From Thermodesulfatator indicus DSM 15286 (GTDB taxonomy: Bacteria > Desulfobacterota > Thermodesulfobacteria > Thermodesulfobacteriales > Thermodesulfatatoraceae), in NCBI RefSeq assembly GCF_000217795.1, contig NC_015681.1:2161244-2225243 (forward strand): a stretch of 64,000 bases of DNA. Direction: 5' to 3'. Positions 44,269 through 53,732 of this stretch are shown in pieces; the first letter of the stretch is position 1, and the number at the start of each line of letters is the position of its first letter. A model generated the notes under the pieces. The model saw nothing but the letters and a program-made list of their open reading frames with translations. It did no database searches and was not told the origin of the DNA. The translations under genes were made by a program, and so were the position numbers.

Positions 44269-44829
44269 TTATCTCTTGGGTTTGGGAATAATCTTTTTGA
44301 TCTTCTCCGTCCTTTTGGTCTCATGAGGAAGCCGATGAGGAGGTCTTGGTGGTTGCTTTTTATAAGGCGTTTGGACGTTTCTCTCCGGTCTTTTTACATG
44401 GAAAAAGGGCTTTTTACGCTCTGGAGATTCTTTTAAACTCAAAGTAATATCCTCGCAACGCCCGCCAAGTATAACCTCACCAGGGAGCACCTTAAGCACC
44501 TGGCAGTTACCCAGGGTTTCTCCCTGACCTACCACCACTCTCCTGGTATTTGTTTCAAGGCCGAGTTCTCTTTTGGCCGCTGGTAACACTTCTATGACGG
44601 CTAATCGTTCGTTTTCCTTTATCAAAGTGCCTCTAAGTATAAGATATTTGGTTAAGAAGTCTTTCTTTACATCTTTTGGCTTCTGATTAGTTATATAGGG
44701 AACATACTGTCTTGAAGGTGAAAAGATATTTTTTGTTACAATATCGTCAAAATTAGCGGCTACTAAAGAGCTCGTAAGCCCCAAAAAAGTTGCTAAAATA
44801 ACTAAATTATGAAAAATAAACTTCCTCAT
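44269..44829 (-). CDS. gspC: Type II secretion GspC-like inner-membrane protein
   Basis: 186 residues. The N-terminal segment (FHNLVILATFLGLTSSLVAA) is followed by DDIVTKNIFSPSRQYVPY, where NIFSP-R matches the start of GspC homology region. A beta-rich HR domain follows (ILRGTLIKENERLAVIEVLP, VVVGQGETLGNCQVLKVLPG), then a Pro/Lys-rich tail. It has no PDZ domain. It would link GspL/M to the secretin. The start codon lies inside the 5' end of the divergent gspI (overlap 44809-44829). Confidence 0.75.
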   Translation of the reverse strand: MRKFIFHNLVILATFLGLTSSLVAANFDDIVTKNIFSPSRQYVPYITNQKPKDVKKDFLTKYLILRGTLIKENERLAVIEVLPAAKRELGLETNTRRVVVGQGETLGNCQVLKVLPGEVILGGRCEDITLSLKESPERKKPFFHVKRPERNVQTPYKKQPPRPPHRLPHETKRTEKIKKIIPKPKR

Positions 44830-45231
44830 GGATTTACCCTTCTAGAGGTATTGGTAGCCTTTATAGTGGCTACTATTTCTGTCACCTGGTTTCTTTATGT
44901 TCTTTCACATAACTACAGTAGCACTACTAGACTATTTGAACGCTTAAAGTTATTTGACTCTACCACACTTTTTAGAAAACATCTCCTAGCTGAAATTACC
45001 AAAAATTCTTTTTCTTCTGAAGAGATTGAGAACCTCTCAGAAGACAAGGAAAGTTTATCCTCGTATATAATTCCTCCTCAAGATATCGTCTTAAAAATTA
45101 AAGTTAAAGAAAAAGCCGCTCGTATAAACTCTTTAGAAACAAATATCGATGAATGGCAGATTATTCTAAAATCTGAAAAAAATAAAACCCATCTCTTCTG
45201 GCAATTTTACCAGAGGCAAAGAGAAAACTGA
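44809..45231 (+). CDS. gspI: Minor pseudopilin GspI-like
   Basis: 140 residues with the prepilin signature KLPHGFTLLEVLVAFIVATI (cleavage G/F, Glu5) and a globular C-terminal part. Order (before H, K, D, J) and size support GspI. No ribosome site is visible before the ATG, and no alternative start leaves a short leader peptide, so the start at 44809 stands even though it overlaps the start of the divergent gspC-like gene by 21 bases. Confidence 0.75.
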   Translation: MKNKLPHGFTLLEVLVAFIVATISVTWFLYVLSHNYSSTTRLFERLKLFDSTTLFRKHLLAEITKNSFSSEEIENLSEDKESLSSYIIPPQDIVLKIKVKEKAARINSLETNIDEWQIILKSEKNKTHLFWQFYQRQREN

Positions 45232-45686
45232 TGAGAAAAGGTGTTACGCTTTTGGAATTACTGGTGGTCTTGTTTCTGATAAGCCTTCTCGCCGGGCTTA
45301 TTTTTCCCCGGGTAGCAGCCTTAATTCCTAAAGAAAACACCTTTTTAGTAGAAGCAGCCAATTTTATTGAAGGGGCGCGGGCCCTGGCTTTAGCCAAGCA
45401 TCAAACCATAATCCTTGCATTTGACCCTAAAAAGCGCCTCATAACCCTTAAAGCTCTTTCAGGTGAGACTGAAAAGCTCCTCCCTAAAAAGCTCAAGGTT
45501 CCAGAAGAAATTGAAATAAAAGAAAGGGGATTAATACCTCTTCCTCAGGGCAAATGGGGTATCATCTTCTGGTCAAACGGGGCCTCTAGCGGTGGCGAAG
45601 TAGAAATAATAAATCGCTTGCGCAATAAACGACTTATCTGTCGTCTTGCGCGCAGTCAATTCCTGGTGGAGGTGCGCCCTGAATAA
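45231..45686 (+). CDS. gspH: Minor pseudopilin GspH-like
   Basis: 151 residues. It has a very short leader (MRKG) before VTLLELLVVLFLISLLAGLI, where V replaces the usual F but Glu5 is kept. The globular domain contains FIEGARALALAKHQTIILAF, typical of GspH/FimT, then beta strands ending in ICRLARSQFLVEVRPE. The stop of gspI and the start share one base. It forms part of the pseudopilus tip with GspI, J and K. Confidence 0.85.
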   Translation: MRKGVTLLELLVVLFLISLLAGLIFPRVAALIPKENTFLVEAANFIEGARALALAKHQTIILAFDPKKRLITLKALSGETEKLLPKKLKVPEEIEIKERGLIPLPQGKWGIIFWSNGASSGGEVEIINRLRNKRLICRLARSQFLVEVRPE

Positions 45687-46416
45687 TCACGGCTATATCC
45701 TGGCTTTAACGCTGGTGCTGGTAATGGCCCTGGCCTTTATGGTTGGTTTCTTATTCTGGCAAGGCAGAGGCTCTCAGGCCCTGATCCAGTCAGCCATAAT
45801 AGATTCTCAGCTCAAGCTTAAACGCGTTTCTTTGCTCAATATCCTCTGGGAAAAGGGCCTATTAGAAATGAAAGAAAATAACTTCTTCCCGGATAAAATT
45901 GAGCTAGAAATAGATTCTTCTCCGCCGGTAAAAGCCACACTTTCGGTAAGCCCAGAAGACTCTCGTCTCAACTTAAACAAGGCCGAAGAAGATGAACTCT
46001 ATAATTTTTTTGTAAAACATGACATTTCACCAGAAGACGCCCGGGTGATGGTTGATTCTCTTCTTGACTGGCGCGATAAAGATGACTTCCATCGCTTAAA
46101 TGGGGCGGAAAAAGATTATTATTTACCTTTTGGTTATAGACCCAGAAACGGTCCTTTAAAGGATTTTTCTGAGGTAGCTCTTATAAAGGGCTTTGGGCCT
46201 TATAAATTCTGGATAAACCCCGGAATTTACCGCTGGGTAACTATCTATACAGATACTAAAGATGTACCTCAAGCAGAGAGCTTATGGAAACTTGAGGAAA
46301 ATAAAATTTATCGGCTGGAATTATCTTGGGAGCAAGGTAAAAAGATTTATCGCTATCTGGAAATATTCCGTTATAAAAGGGGAAAGAGAGAAAAACTCTT
46401 TGCCTTTGAGTGGTAA
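45679..46416 (+). CDS. gspK: Pseudopilus tip protein GspK-like
   Basis: About 245 residues. The N-terminus NNHGYILALTLVLVMALAFM is a prepilin-like helix (GspK lacks Glu5 and has a long hydrophobic stretch). The GspK core follows: SPEDSRLNLNKAEEDELYNF, MVDSLLDWRDKDDFHRLNGA and LKDFSEVALIKGFGPYKFW. The start is uncertain. The most natural is a CTG at 45679 with TGGAGGTG upstream, overlapping gspH; a TTG at 45646 gives 256 residues but a non-hydrophobic, Trp-rich leader. I prefer the CTG. Confidence 0.75.
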   Translation: MNNHGYILALTLVLVMALAFMVGFLFWQGRGSQALIQSAIIDSQLKLKRVSLLNILWEKGLLEMKENNFFPDKIELEIDSSPPVKATLSVSPEDSRLNLNKAEEDELYNFFVKHDISPEDARVMVDSLLDWRDKDDFHRLNGAEKDYYLPFGYRPRNGPLKDFSEVALIKGFGPYKFWINPGIYRWVTIYTDTKDVPQAESLWKLEENKIYRLELSWEQGKKIYRYLEIFRYKRGKREKLFAFEW

Positions 46417-46451
46417 GTCAGGTAGGGATTAAAACGCTAGATGGAGGTTAT

Positions 46452-48542
46452 ATGTTTACTTCGCAGTATACTAGCCAGAGAATTTACAAATTTATTTTTA
46501 TAAGCTTCGCATTTTTTTTATTAATACTGGCAGGGTGTCAACCCAAGCAACCACCTGTAACAAGTGTGTCTATGTTCCCCGAAAAGCCTCTGGAAAAAAC
46601 CAACCCACCCTCCTCTCCGCCTGTAACAGAAAAAAAACAAGATAAAGTAGCACCAGTAGTTGAAGAAAAAAATGTAAAAGCCAAAATTCCTCCGGCTTTT
46701 GTTCTCCTTCAGGAGCAAAAACCGAAAAAAACAAAAATTCTAAAAACCCCTACCATAAAAAAAACTGAAGACGGGAAAATTGAACTGGCCCTTGACCTTG
46801 AGGGCGCAGATCTCCTGGACTTCCTTGACTTACTTTTTAAAGAAACCCTGAAAGTAAACTATATCGTATCTCCCCAGGCCAGGGCCAAAATCACCGCTCA
46901 TATTCACGGGTCTTTTTCAAAAACGGAAATCATAAAAATCGTAAGCCAGATACTGGAAATGCAAGGGCTCACCTTAGTGTCCTCTCCTGATTTTTACAGG
47001 ATAGTTCCGGCCTCAGGGCTGGCAAGCATTTCAGGAAACATTTCCTTTGCGGTATTAAAGCCTAGGTATCTGACAATTAATGAAATAACAAATCTGGTAA
47101 AGTCTCTCTTAACACCTAATGCCAGAATACTCACTAGCAAAGAACAAAACACTCTCATCCTGATAGACAATCCGGACAATCTCGCTAAGGTCAGTCGGCT
47201 GGTTAGCCTCCTTGACGAAGATGTGCTGGCTGGAATGAATCTTGCCCTTTATCGCCCTAAAGCCCTTGAAGCGGAAACCCTTGGTAATTATTTAAAGGCC
47301 ATTTTTCAGGCCGGACCGTTAAAGAATTTTCGTTATTCCTCTTTTATAGATTTTATACCCCTTAAGGAAATAAACGCCCTTTTGATTATCAGCAAAGAGA
47401 AAGAAACCCTTGATCGAGTATATCAATGGATAAAAGAACTTGACCAGGGAGAAAACGCCAGCCAGGAGGTATTTATCTACCAGGTGGAAAATGGAGACGC
47501 CGAAGAAATCGCCCAGATTCTTCAAGATACCTTTGCTAAGACTACTCAAAAAACTTCTACCAGAAAAACCATCATAAAAGCAAAAAAAACAGCCATTTCT
47601 CCGGAACTTGCCGGAGAAATACGCATCATACCTGACAAAACCAACAACCTGCTAGTTATAAAAGCTACTCGCCAGGATTATCTCACCATCAAACGCCTGC
47701 TAGAAAAAATAGACGTTCTGCCCAGGCAGGTGGTCATTGAAATGCTCATTATGGAAATAACCTTGAATAGGGCCCTGGAACATGGAGTAGAGTGGTTTTT
47801 GAAAAATCGTACCACTTACAAAGGTGATACATACGAATTGGGAAGCAAATTTTCTAAATCAACTACACCTTCAAATGTTTTCGAAGATATAAATCAGATA
47901 ACTTTGTCTGGACTAACGTTATCTATTTATAAAGCAGCTGATTTGGGAGCACTGTTTAATATTCTTCAATCTGTTTCCCAAATAAACATTCTTTCCAATC
48001 CGGTAATTCTTGCCACCGACAACAAAGAGGCACGCATTCAAATAGGGCAGGAGGTTCCCATTATCACCCAGCAAATAACCAATACCTCGGCCACAGAACC
48101 AAACATAACCTCTACTGTTCAGTATCGGGATACAGGTATCATCTTAGATGTTAAACCGCATATAAATTCAAGTGGTCTCGTAAAACTTGATATCGTTCAG
48201 GAAATAAGCTCTGCTCAAAAAAATTATCTTGGGCTTGAAAACACCCCTTTAATCAGCAAACGCAAGATAGAAACTTCTCTGGTAGTCAAAAACAACCAGA
48301 CAGTTATCCTGGGAGGCCTTATAGACAATCGGCAAGAACTGGCCGAAACAGGTATCCCGATATTGAAAGATCTTCCTTTTCTTGGGCATTTATTTAAATG
48401 GCAGAAAAAGACTAGAGACCGTACTGAACTCTTGATTGCCATAACTCCCAGAGTGGTCAGAAATTACCAAGAAGCCGAAACCGTTATGTATCAATTCAAA
48501 CAAAAGATAGAAGATCTTAAGAAAAGGATGGAGAAAAGGTAG
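46452..48542 (+). CDS. gspD: Secretin GspD, lipoprotein type
   Basis: Outer-membrane channel of type II secretion. The ATG at 46452 has TGGAGGTTAT upstream and gives 696 residues; an upstream in-frame extension to 46410 has no signal. The signal peptide ends in a lipobox (LLILAGCQPK, Cys29), so the protein is predicted to be acylated, unlike classical GspD. Then a Pro-rich linker, N0 (LDLEGADLLDFLDLLFKETL), N1-N3 domains, and the C-domain with the secretin signature VPIITQQ... and VVKNNQTVILGGLIDNRQEL. No S-domain is obvious. Confidence 0.92.
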   Translation: MFTSQYTSQRIYKFIFISFAFFLLILAGCQPKQPPVTSVSMFPEKPLEKTNPPSSPPVTEKKQDKVAPVVEEKNVKAKIPPAFVLLQEQKPKKTKILKTPTIKKTEDGKIELALDLEGADLLDFLDLLFKETLKVNYIVSPQARAKITAHIHGSFSKTEIIKIVSQILEMQGLTLVSSPDFYRIVPASGLASISGNISFAVLKPRYLTINEITNLVKSLLTPNARILTSKEQNTLILIDNPDNLAKVSRLVSLLDEDVLAGMNLALYRPKALEAETLGNYLKAIFQAGPLKNFRYSSFIDFIPLKEINALLIISKEKETLDRVYQWIKELDQGENASQEVFIYQVENGDAEEIAQILQDTFAKTTQKTSTRKTIIKAKKTAISPELAGEIRIIPDKTNNLLVIKATRQDYLTIKRLLEKIDVLPRQVVIEMLIMEITLNRALEHGVEWFLKNRTTYKGDTYELGSKFSKSTTPSNVFEDINQITLSGLTLSIYKAADLGALFNILQSVSQINILSNPVILATDNKEARIQIGQEVPIITQQITNTSATEPNITSTVQYRDTGIILDVKPHINSSGLVKLDIVQEISSAQKNYLGLENTPLISKRKIETSLVVKNNQTVILGGLIDNRQELAETGIPILKDLPFLGHLFKWQKKTRDRTELLIAITPRVVRNYQEAETVMYQFKQKIEDLKKRMEKR

Positions 48543-48585
48543 TGGTTGAGTGGTTGAGTTGTTGAGTGGTGAGTGGGTAGGTGAG
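48542..48585. repeat. GTTGAGTG microrepeat before gspJ
   Basis: Five imperfect units of GTGGTTGA / GTTGTTGA / GTGGTGA run directly from the gspD stop to the gspJ start, creating several GTG and TTG codons. Slippage here would change spacing between gspD and gspJ. Confidence 0.6.
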
Positions 48586-49150
48586 GGAAAAAAAGGCTTT
48601 TACTTTACTTGAACTTTTGATAACCATTTTTCTGGGAACACTTTTGCTGCTCTTGCTTTATCAGGTATTTGGCAAGGTAGCTCAGGATTTTCTTCGTTTC
48701 AGAGAAGGCCATCATATATCTCTTTTTATAAAAGTTAGCGAAGGGCTCCGTCGTCAGCTTGAAGCCCTTGACTCAGGGAAGGTAAACATAGGCGGGATGT
48801 CTGGGAGCCTATTTTACTGGCGAAATGGATATTTCGCCTTTGTAACCCGTTTTGGCCCAGCCGGAAGGACTATAGCCATTTACAAAAATACCAAAGACGG
48901 CCTGATTTACGCAGAGTTACTTTATACCGGTCAAAGACTTTCTCCAAATCTTTTTGATGAAGCCAAAAAGATGCCTTATCCCCCCATTTATTTTATCCCG
49001 GGGATAAAAATAGCCCTTTTAAAACTTAAAGAAGACAAAACTTTTAAAGAACTTTCATCCTGGCGAGGAGTTCCCTCCTGTAAAAACCGCCTGGTGATAA
49101 AAATCTCTGGCGGTTTTCATCAAAGGCTCATACCCATCTGCCCGGATTAA
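48581..49150 (+). CDS. gspJ: Minor pseudopilin GspJ-like
   Basis: 189 residues starting GTG: REKKAFTLLELLITIFLGTL is a prepilin signature (cleavage A/F, Glu5), followed by a long globular part ending in ISGGFHQRLIPICPD. Size and last position in the I-H-K-D-J arm support GspJ. The start and any ribosome site lie in a microrepeat, so the exact GTG is not certain. After the stop there is no convincing terminator before the palindrome at 49265. Confidence 0.75.
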   Translation: MREKKAFTLLELLITIFLGTLLLLLLYQVFGKVAQDFLRFREGHHISLFIKVSEGLRRQLEALDSGKVNIGGMSGSLFYWRNGYFAFVTRFGPAGRTIAIYKNTKDGLIYAELLYTGQRLSPNLFDEAKKMPYPPIYFIPGIKIALLKLKEDKTFKELSSWRGVPSCKNRLVIKISGGFHQRLIPICPD

Positions 49151-49264
49151 AATTTAGTCAATTTAAACTCCTACATTTAGTTTAATGGAAAAGAATCTTG
49201 CTAATAGAGCGAAGCTATCTCTTCCACAGGTCTAAGGGTTCTTTAAGGTCTATCCTCAAAGCAT

Positions 49265-49292
49265 CTAGATTCCCGCTTAAGCGGGAATCTAG
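49265..49292. repeat. Perfect 28-base palindrome downstream of two convergent genes
   Basis: The half site CTAGATTCCCGCTT is followed by its exact reverse complement with no loop. It lies between the convergent gspJ and the TraF-like gene, three bases after the latter's stop. It resembles the REP-type ATTCCCGC repeats found scattered in many genomes, and may also stop transcription from both sides, although T runs are missing. The rest of the 145-base gap shows nothing. Confidence 0.65.
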
Positions 49293-49295
49293 GGA

Positions 49296-50633
49296 TTAAA
49301 ACCATTTGGATACCAGTGATAGCTGGATTCGGGTGTATCTGGGGACACTTGTGCCGCTAAATTCACCACTTTTGGTAGAAACCTGGGCAGCAAGATCAAG
49401 CTGAAACCACTTGAGCCCAAAGGCCAGACCACCTGTCAAAATAAGGCCTTCGTCACTTTCAGCTATGTTTTGCATGGCGCCAGCCCTTACATTTAGCCAG
49501 CTAAACGGGTGGAAATTAACACCTCCGCCCACATATTGGGCCTTATAGTCCGGAATAAAAGTATCGTTTTGGGTAAGGTCAGCATCCAGGGCAAAAGTAA
49601 AAGCCGAAAAGTCATAAGCAAGTCCCAGACGGAACTGAGGATCAACCTTATAGGTATCACCGGTAGCGGTATCAAATTCGGGAGTATTTAAGTTCTTACC
49701 TACCAAACCGATAGAAAGCCCCTTCACAAACCTTGGCTGATAAAGTATTCCTAAATCGACTCCCCAGGAGGTGTCTCTCTTATCGGCATCTTTAAGTTCA
49801 CTACTTATGTCGCCTGATTCGGTGTCTACTTTTATTTGGCCGTCAAAAGTCACACCGGGCATGAGCTTTACCGCTCCTCCAAGGTAAACATCGCCTAATT
49901 GTGTCTTGATGTGATGGGCATAAGCTACTGGAATTTCAAAATAAGCCAGGCCGGTTAGCTTAAGGTAGGTGAGACCATTATCAATGGCATATTCAAGTGA
50001 GCTAGCCTGATATTGCTGTAAATCAGATAAAGAAAGTTGGTTTTGCTCTTCGTCATATTTAACATATATAGGTTGAGTAGTACCATTTACCGTTACTTCA
50101 GCTTTAACAATAATATCTAGGTGATCAGGATCAATTACCGCGTGAGCGGTACCTTCAGAAAGGCCAAAGACTCCAAAGCCAAAATTACCTATCTGCACTC
50201 CAGCCGAAGCAGTAGGCATCAACTGTAAGCCATTTTTGGTACCAATAGCTCTAAGTTCGCTGGTGATAGTTTTGAATTTATCTTGAAGTTCAGGGCTTAA
50301 CCCAGTTCCTATTACCGCTAGCCCATTATCTTCTATATATTGAATAGCCTCATCAATAGTACTCTCTATTCCCACGTCAGCCAGTTTGTCTATATGGTCC
50401 ACCAGATTGACTTCTCTAATCCCGACTCCTGCGGAAATAGAGATCTGGGTACCATAACGATGAATACCTAAAAGGGCAGGATTATAATAGGTAGCAAAAC
50501 TTCCCCTGGCTGAAGCTACTCCGGCACCGCCCATAGAAAGCGGCTCAAAACCAATGGGCTGAAATTCCATACCCCAGGCAAGACACGGCCAGACCAACAT
50601 TAAAAATACCAGAATTTTTACTTTTTTAAACAT
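49296..50633 (-). CDS. Outer-membrane barrel protein of the TraF/FadL-like family
   Basis: 445 residues with a signal peptide (FLMLVWPCLAWGMEF) and the motif FEPLSMGGAGVASARGSFAT with YYNPALLG, the shared start of FadL/OmpP1 and the family often labelled conjugal transfer TraF. A long series of amphipathic beta strands ends with RIQLSLVSKWF, the terminal Phe being an outer-membrane signal. A role in conjugation is unlikely without other tra genes; transport of hydrophobic compounds is possible. Its start is followed upstream by repeats only; no promoter was identified. Confidence 0.7.
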   Translation of the reverse strand: MFKKVKILVFLMLVWPCLAWGMEFQPIGFEPLSMGGAGVASARGSFATYYNPALLGIHRYGTQISISAGVGIREVNLVDHIDKLADVGIESTIDEAIQYIEDNGLAVIGTGLSPELQDKFKTITSELRAIGTKNGLQLMPTASAGVQIGNFGFGVFGLSEGTAHAVIDPDHLDIIVKAEVTVNGTTQPIYVKYDEEQNQLSLSDLQQYQASSLEYAIDNGLTYLKLTGLAYFEIPVAYAHHIKTQLGDVYLGGAVKLMPGVTFDGQIKVDTESGDISSELKDADKRDTSWGVDLGILYQPRFVKGLSIGLVGKNLNTPEFDTATGDTYKVDPQFRLGLAYDFSAFTFALDADLTQNDTFIPDYKAQYVGGGVNFHPFSWLNVRAGAMQNIAESDEGLILTGGLAFGLKWFQLDLAAQVSTKSGEFSGTSVPRYTRIQLSLVSKWF

Positions 50634-50710
50634 TTTTCCCCCCTCTGTAGTGTTTAAAAATCTTTTCGGAAGATTTTAGATAAACTTTAAATTTAAAAAT
50701 AAATAAAAAA

Positions 50711-50883
50711 GAGACCTTTGCAAAATATCTTAATCAAGAGACTGCTTCGCCCATAAGGGCTCGCAGTGACACCGGGAGAGAGTCATTGCGAGGCTGCGTC
50801 CCGCAGCCGAAGCAATCCCTGTCGCGAAGCGCTAAGTGCTGTGGCGATCAATCTATATTTTCCTGATTTTTTGCAAAGATCTC
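50711..50883. repeat. Dispersed element, copy R7 (compact, complete)
   Basis: 173 bases: left end GAGACCTTTGCAAAAT, right end TTTTTTGCAAAGATCTC. Inside: AGACTGCTTCGCCCATAAGG-GCTCGCAGTGAC, TCATTGCGAGGCTGCGTCCC-GCAGCCGAAGCAATCC, and GGCGATCAATCTATAT. Both flanks read TAAAAAA, a possible 7-base target duplication in AT-rich sequence. It is a good candidate for the reference copy. Confidence 0.82.
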
Positions 50884-51026
50884 TAAAAAAATTGGTTTTT
50901 TGATATTCAGAAAAATTTTGTTTTTGCAAATAAAAAAAATATTTATGATACCGATAATAGTTTATCTAAGCTCCGTTTTAGACTTTTTTAAAAGATTTTT
51001 CATAAAATTTTGGCCAATTAATGGGT

Positions 51027-51067
51027 TATATTAATCTGAGCGTTTTTTCATACGCCAAAGCGCCATC
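51027..51067. repeat. Short dispersed module B, copy 2
   Basis: TATTAATCTGAGCGTTTTTT followed by TACGCCAAAG matches 14932-14972. It borders the inner end of repeat copy R8. The stretch between R7 and this module (50884-51026) is AT-rich and shows nothing else. Confidence 0.5.
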
Positions 51068-51371
51068 GAAAGGCGACGTAGTCACCGCGGCGAGGTAGCC
51101 ATTTTTCTGTCAATGCGAGAAGCCGTAGTGAGATCCCTTCGCTGGCGCTCAGTAAAGGCGAAGCAGTCCCTGAGATTACTTCGTCGGCACTTCGTGCCTC
51201 CTCGTAATGACCCGGTTGGGCCACTTCGTCGGCACTTCTGGTATCCTCGCGTGTATAAGTAAGTGAGAAGTGAGAATTATTTACCATTAGCTATCAGCCA
51301 TCTGCCATCTACTATACGGTCACTGCGAGCGGAGCGAAGCAGTCTCTTAAAAGATGTTTTGCAAAGGTCTC
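51060..51371. repeat. Dispersed element, long copy R8, inverted relative to R6
   Basis: Read from 51371 leftwards it begins GAGACCTTTGCAAAAC and AGACTGCTTCGCTCCGCTCG, then follows R6 almost base for base for over 200 bases (shared GACCGTATAGTAGATGGCAG, TACACGCGAGGATACCAGAA). The far inverted end is missing, replaced by module B. An open frame here (51287-51048) is repeat sequence and is not a gene. The 882-base gap 50634-51515 contains R7, module B, R8 and the serS leader. Confidence 0.8.
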
Positions 51372-51482
51372 ACTGCGAAAGAGCACTCTCAGTGCTTTGG
51401 CGGGCAAGACAATTCGTTTACGCGAGAATCTTGGGGAAGTTTTTTGTTGACTTGGTCTTTTCATAAGGGCAAAGTTTGGTAG

Positions 51483-52796
<1,314 letters not shown>

Positions 52797-52799
52797 GCA

Positions 52800-53732
52800 A
52801 TGATAAAAGATTTAGGCCTCTTAGCAGCCGGTGTAGTGTTGCTTTACGCCGGAGGAGAAATAATGGTGCAAAGCGCCACCCGGCTGGCGCTTCTTCTCGG
52901 CATTTCCCCTTTAGTTATAGGGCTTACGCTGGTGGCCTTTGGCACTTCAGCCCCAGAGCTTGCCGCTACCCTGGTGGCTAGCTTCAAAGGCTTAGGTGAT
53001 GTGGCTTTCGGAAATATCATTGGTTCAAACATCGCCAATATTGGACTGGTACTAGGCCTGGTAGCCCTGGTTAGCCCCCTAAAAACTACTTTTCGTTTCG
53101 TCACCCAGGAAATGCCTTTTATGCTTTTTGTTAGCGGCCTTCTTTTCGTTCTTGGCCGCGATGGATATTTGGGCCGTCTAGACGGCTTTATATTCTTATC
53201 TTTACTGGGACTTTTCCTCTTTTTTCTTTTTAAAAGGGACAAGACAATTGAAAGCCTGGCTGATAATGAACACAAAAATTCAAGATCTAAAATTTTTCTT
53301 TATGCCGTTGGCATTTTTGCCGGCATTGGTCTTTTATCTTTCGGGGCCAATGTTTTAGTAGAAGGAGCGGTAAACATTGCCAGGCACCTGGGGATTTCAG
53401 AAAGGGTTATTGGACTCACCATGGTAGCGGTAGGCACAAGCCTCCCTGAGTTAGTATCAACACTTGTAGCGGCTTATCGACGGGCTGGAGATATAATCCT
53501 AGGGAATATTATCGGCTCAAACATCATGAACATTTTAGCCATTTTAGGCTTAACCCCGGTAATTAAGCCTTTTTCTTTTTCCAAAGAGGGGGTAACCATT
53601 GATTTAAGCATTATGATTTTCTTTTCCCTCATGGCCTGGGCCATGCTTGCCCATAAAAAAACGGTTGGTCGTTTAAAGGGGGCAATTCTTTTAGGGGCTT
53701 ATATCCTTTATGTGCTTTATCTTTATAAATAA
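52800..53732 (+). CDS. Calcium/sodium antiporter (CaCA family, YrbG-like)
   Basis: 310 residues, ten predicted membrane helices in two inverted halves. The two alpha repeats are clear: GTSAPELAATLVASFKGLGD with NIIGSNIANIGLVLG in the first, and GTSLPELVSTLVAAYRRAGD with NIIGSNIMNILAILG in the second; their Glu residues bind the ions. It exports Ca2+ in exchange for Na+ or H+. It starts 3 bases after serS, so the two are probably co-transcribed. The 3' end overlaps convergent lgt by 10 bases. Confidence 0.9.
   Translation: MIKDLGLLAAGVVLLYAGGEIMVQSATRLALLLGISPLVIGLTLVAFGTSAPELAATLVASFKGLGDVAFGNIIGSNIANIGLVLGLVALVSPLKTTFRFVTQEMPFMLFVSGLLFVLGRDGYLGRLDGFIFLSLLGLFLFFLFKRDKTIESLADNEHKNSRSKIFLYAVGIFAGIGLLSFGANVLVEGAVNIARHLGISERVIGLTMVAVGTSLPELVSTLVAAYRRAGDIILGNIIGSNIMNILAILGLTPVIKPFSFSKEGVTIDLSIMIFFSLMAWAMLAHKKTVGRLKGAILLGAYILYVLYLYK

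Noticed and set aside
49296-50633. Conjugation function for the TraF-like barrel protein
   Set aside because: No other conjugation genes nearby; the barrel pattern also fits the FadL/OmpP1 group.
51048-51287. Open frame of 79 codons upstream of serS
   Set aside because: The same repeat-derived peptide as at 38467; not a gene.
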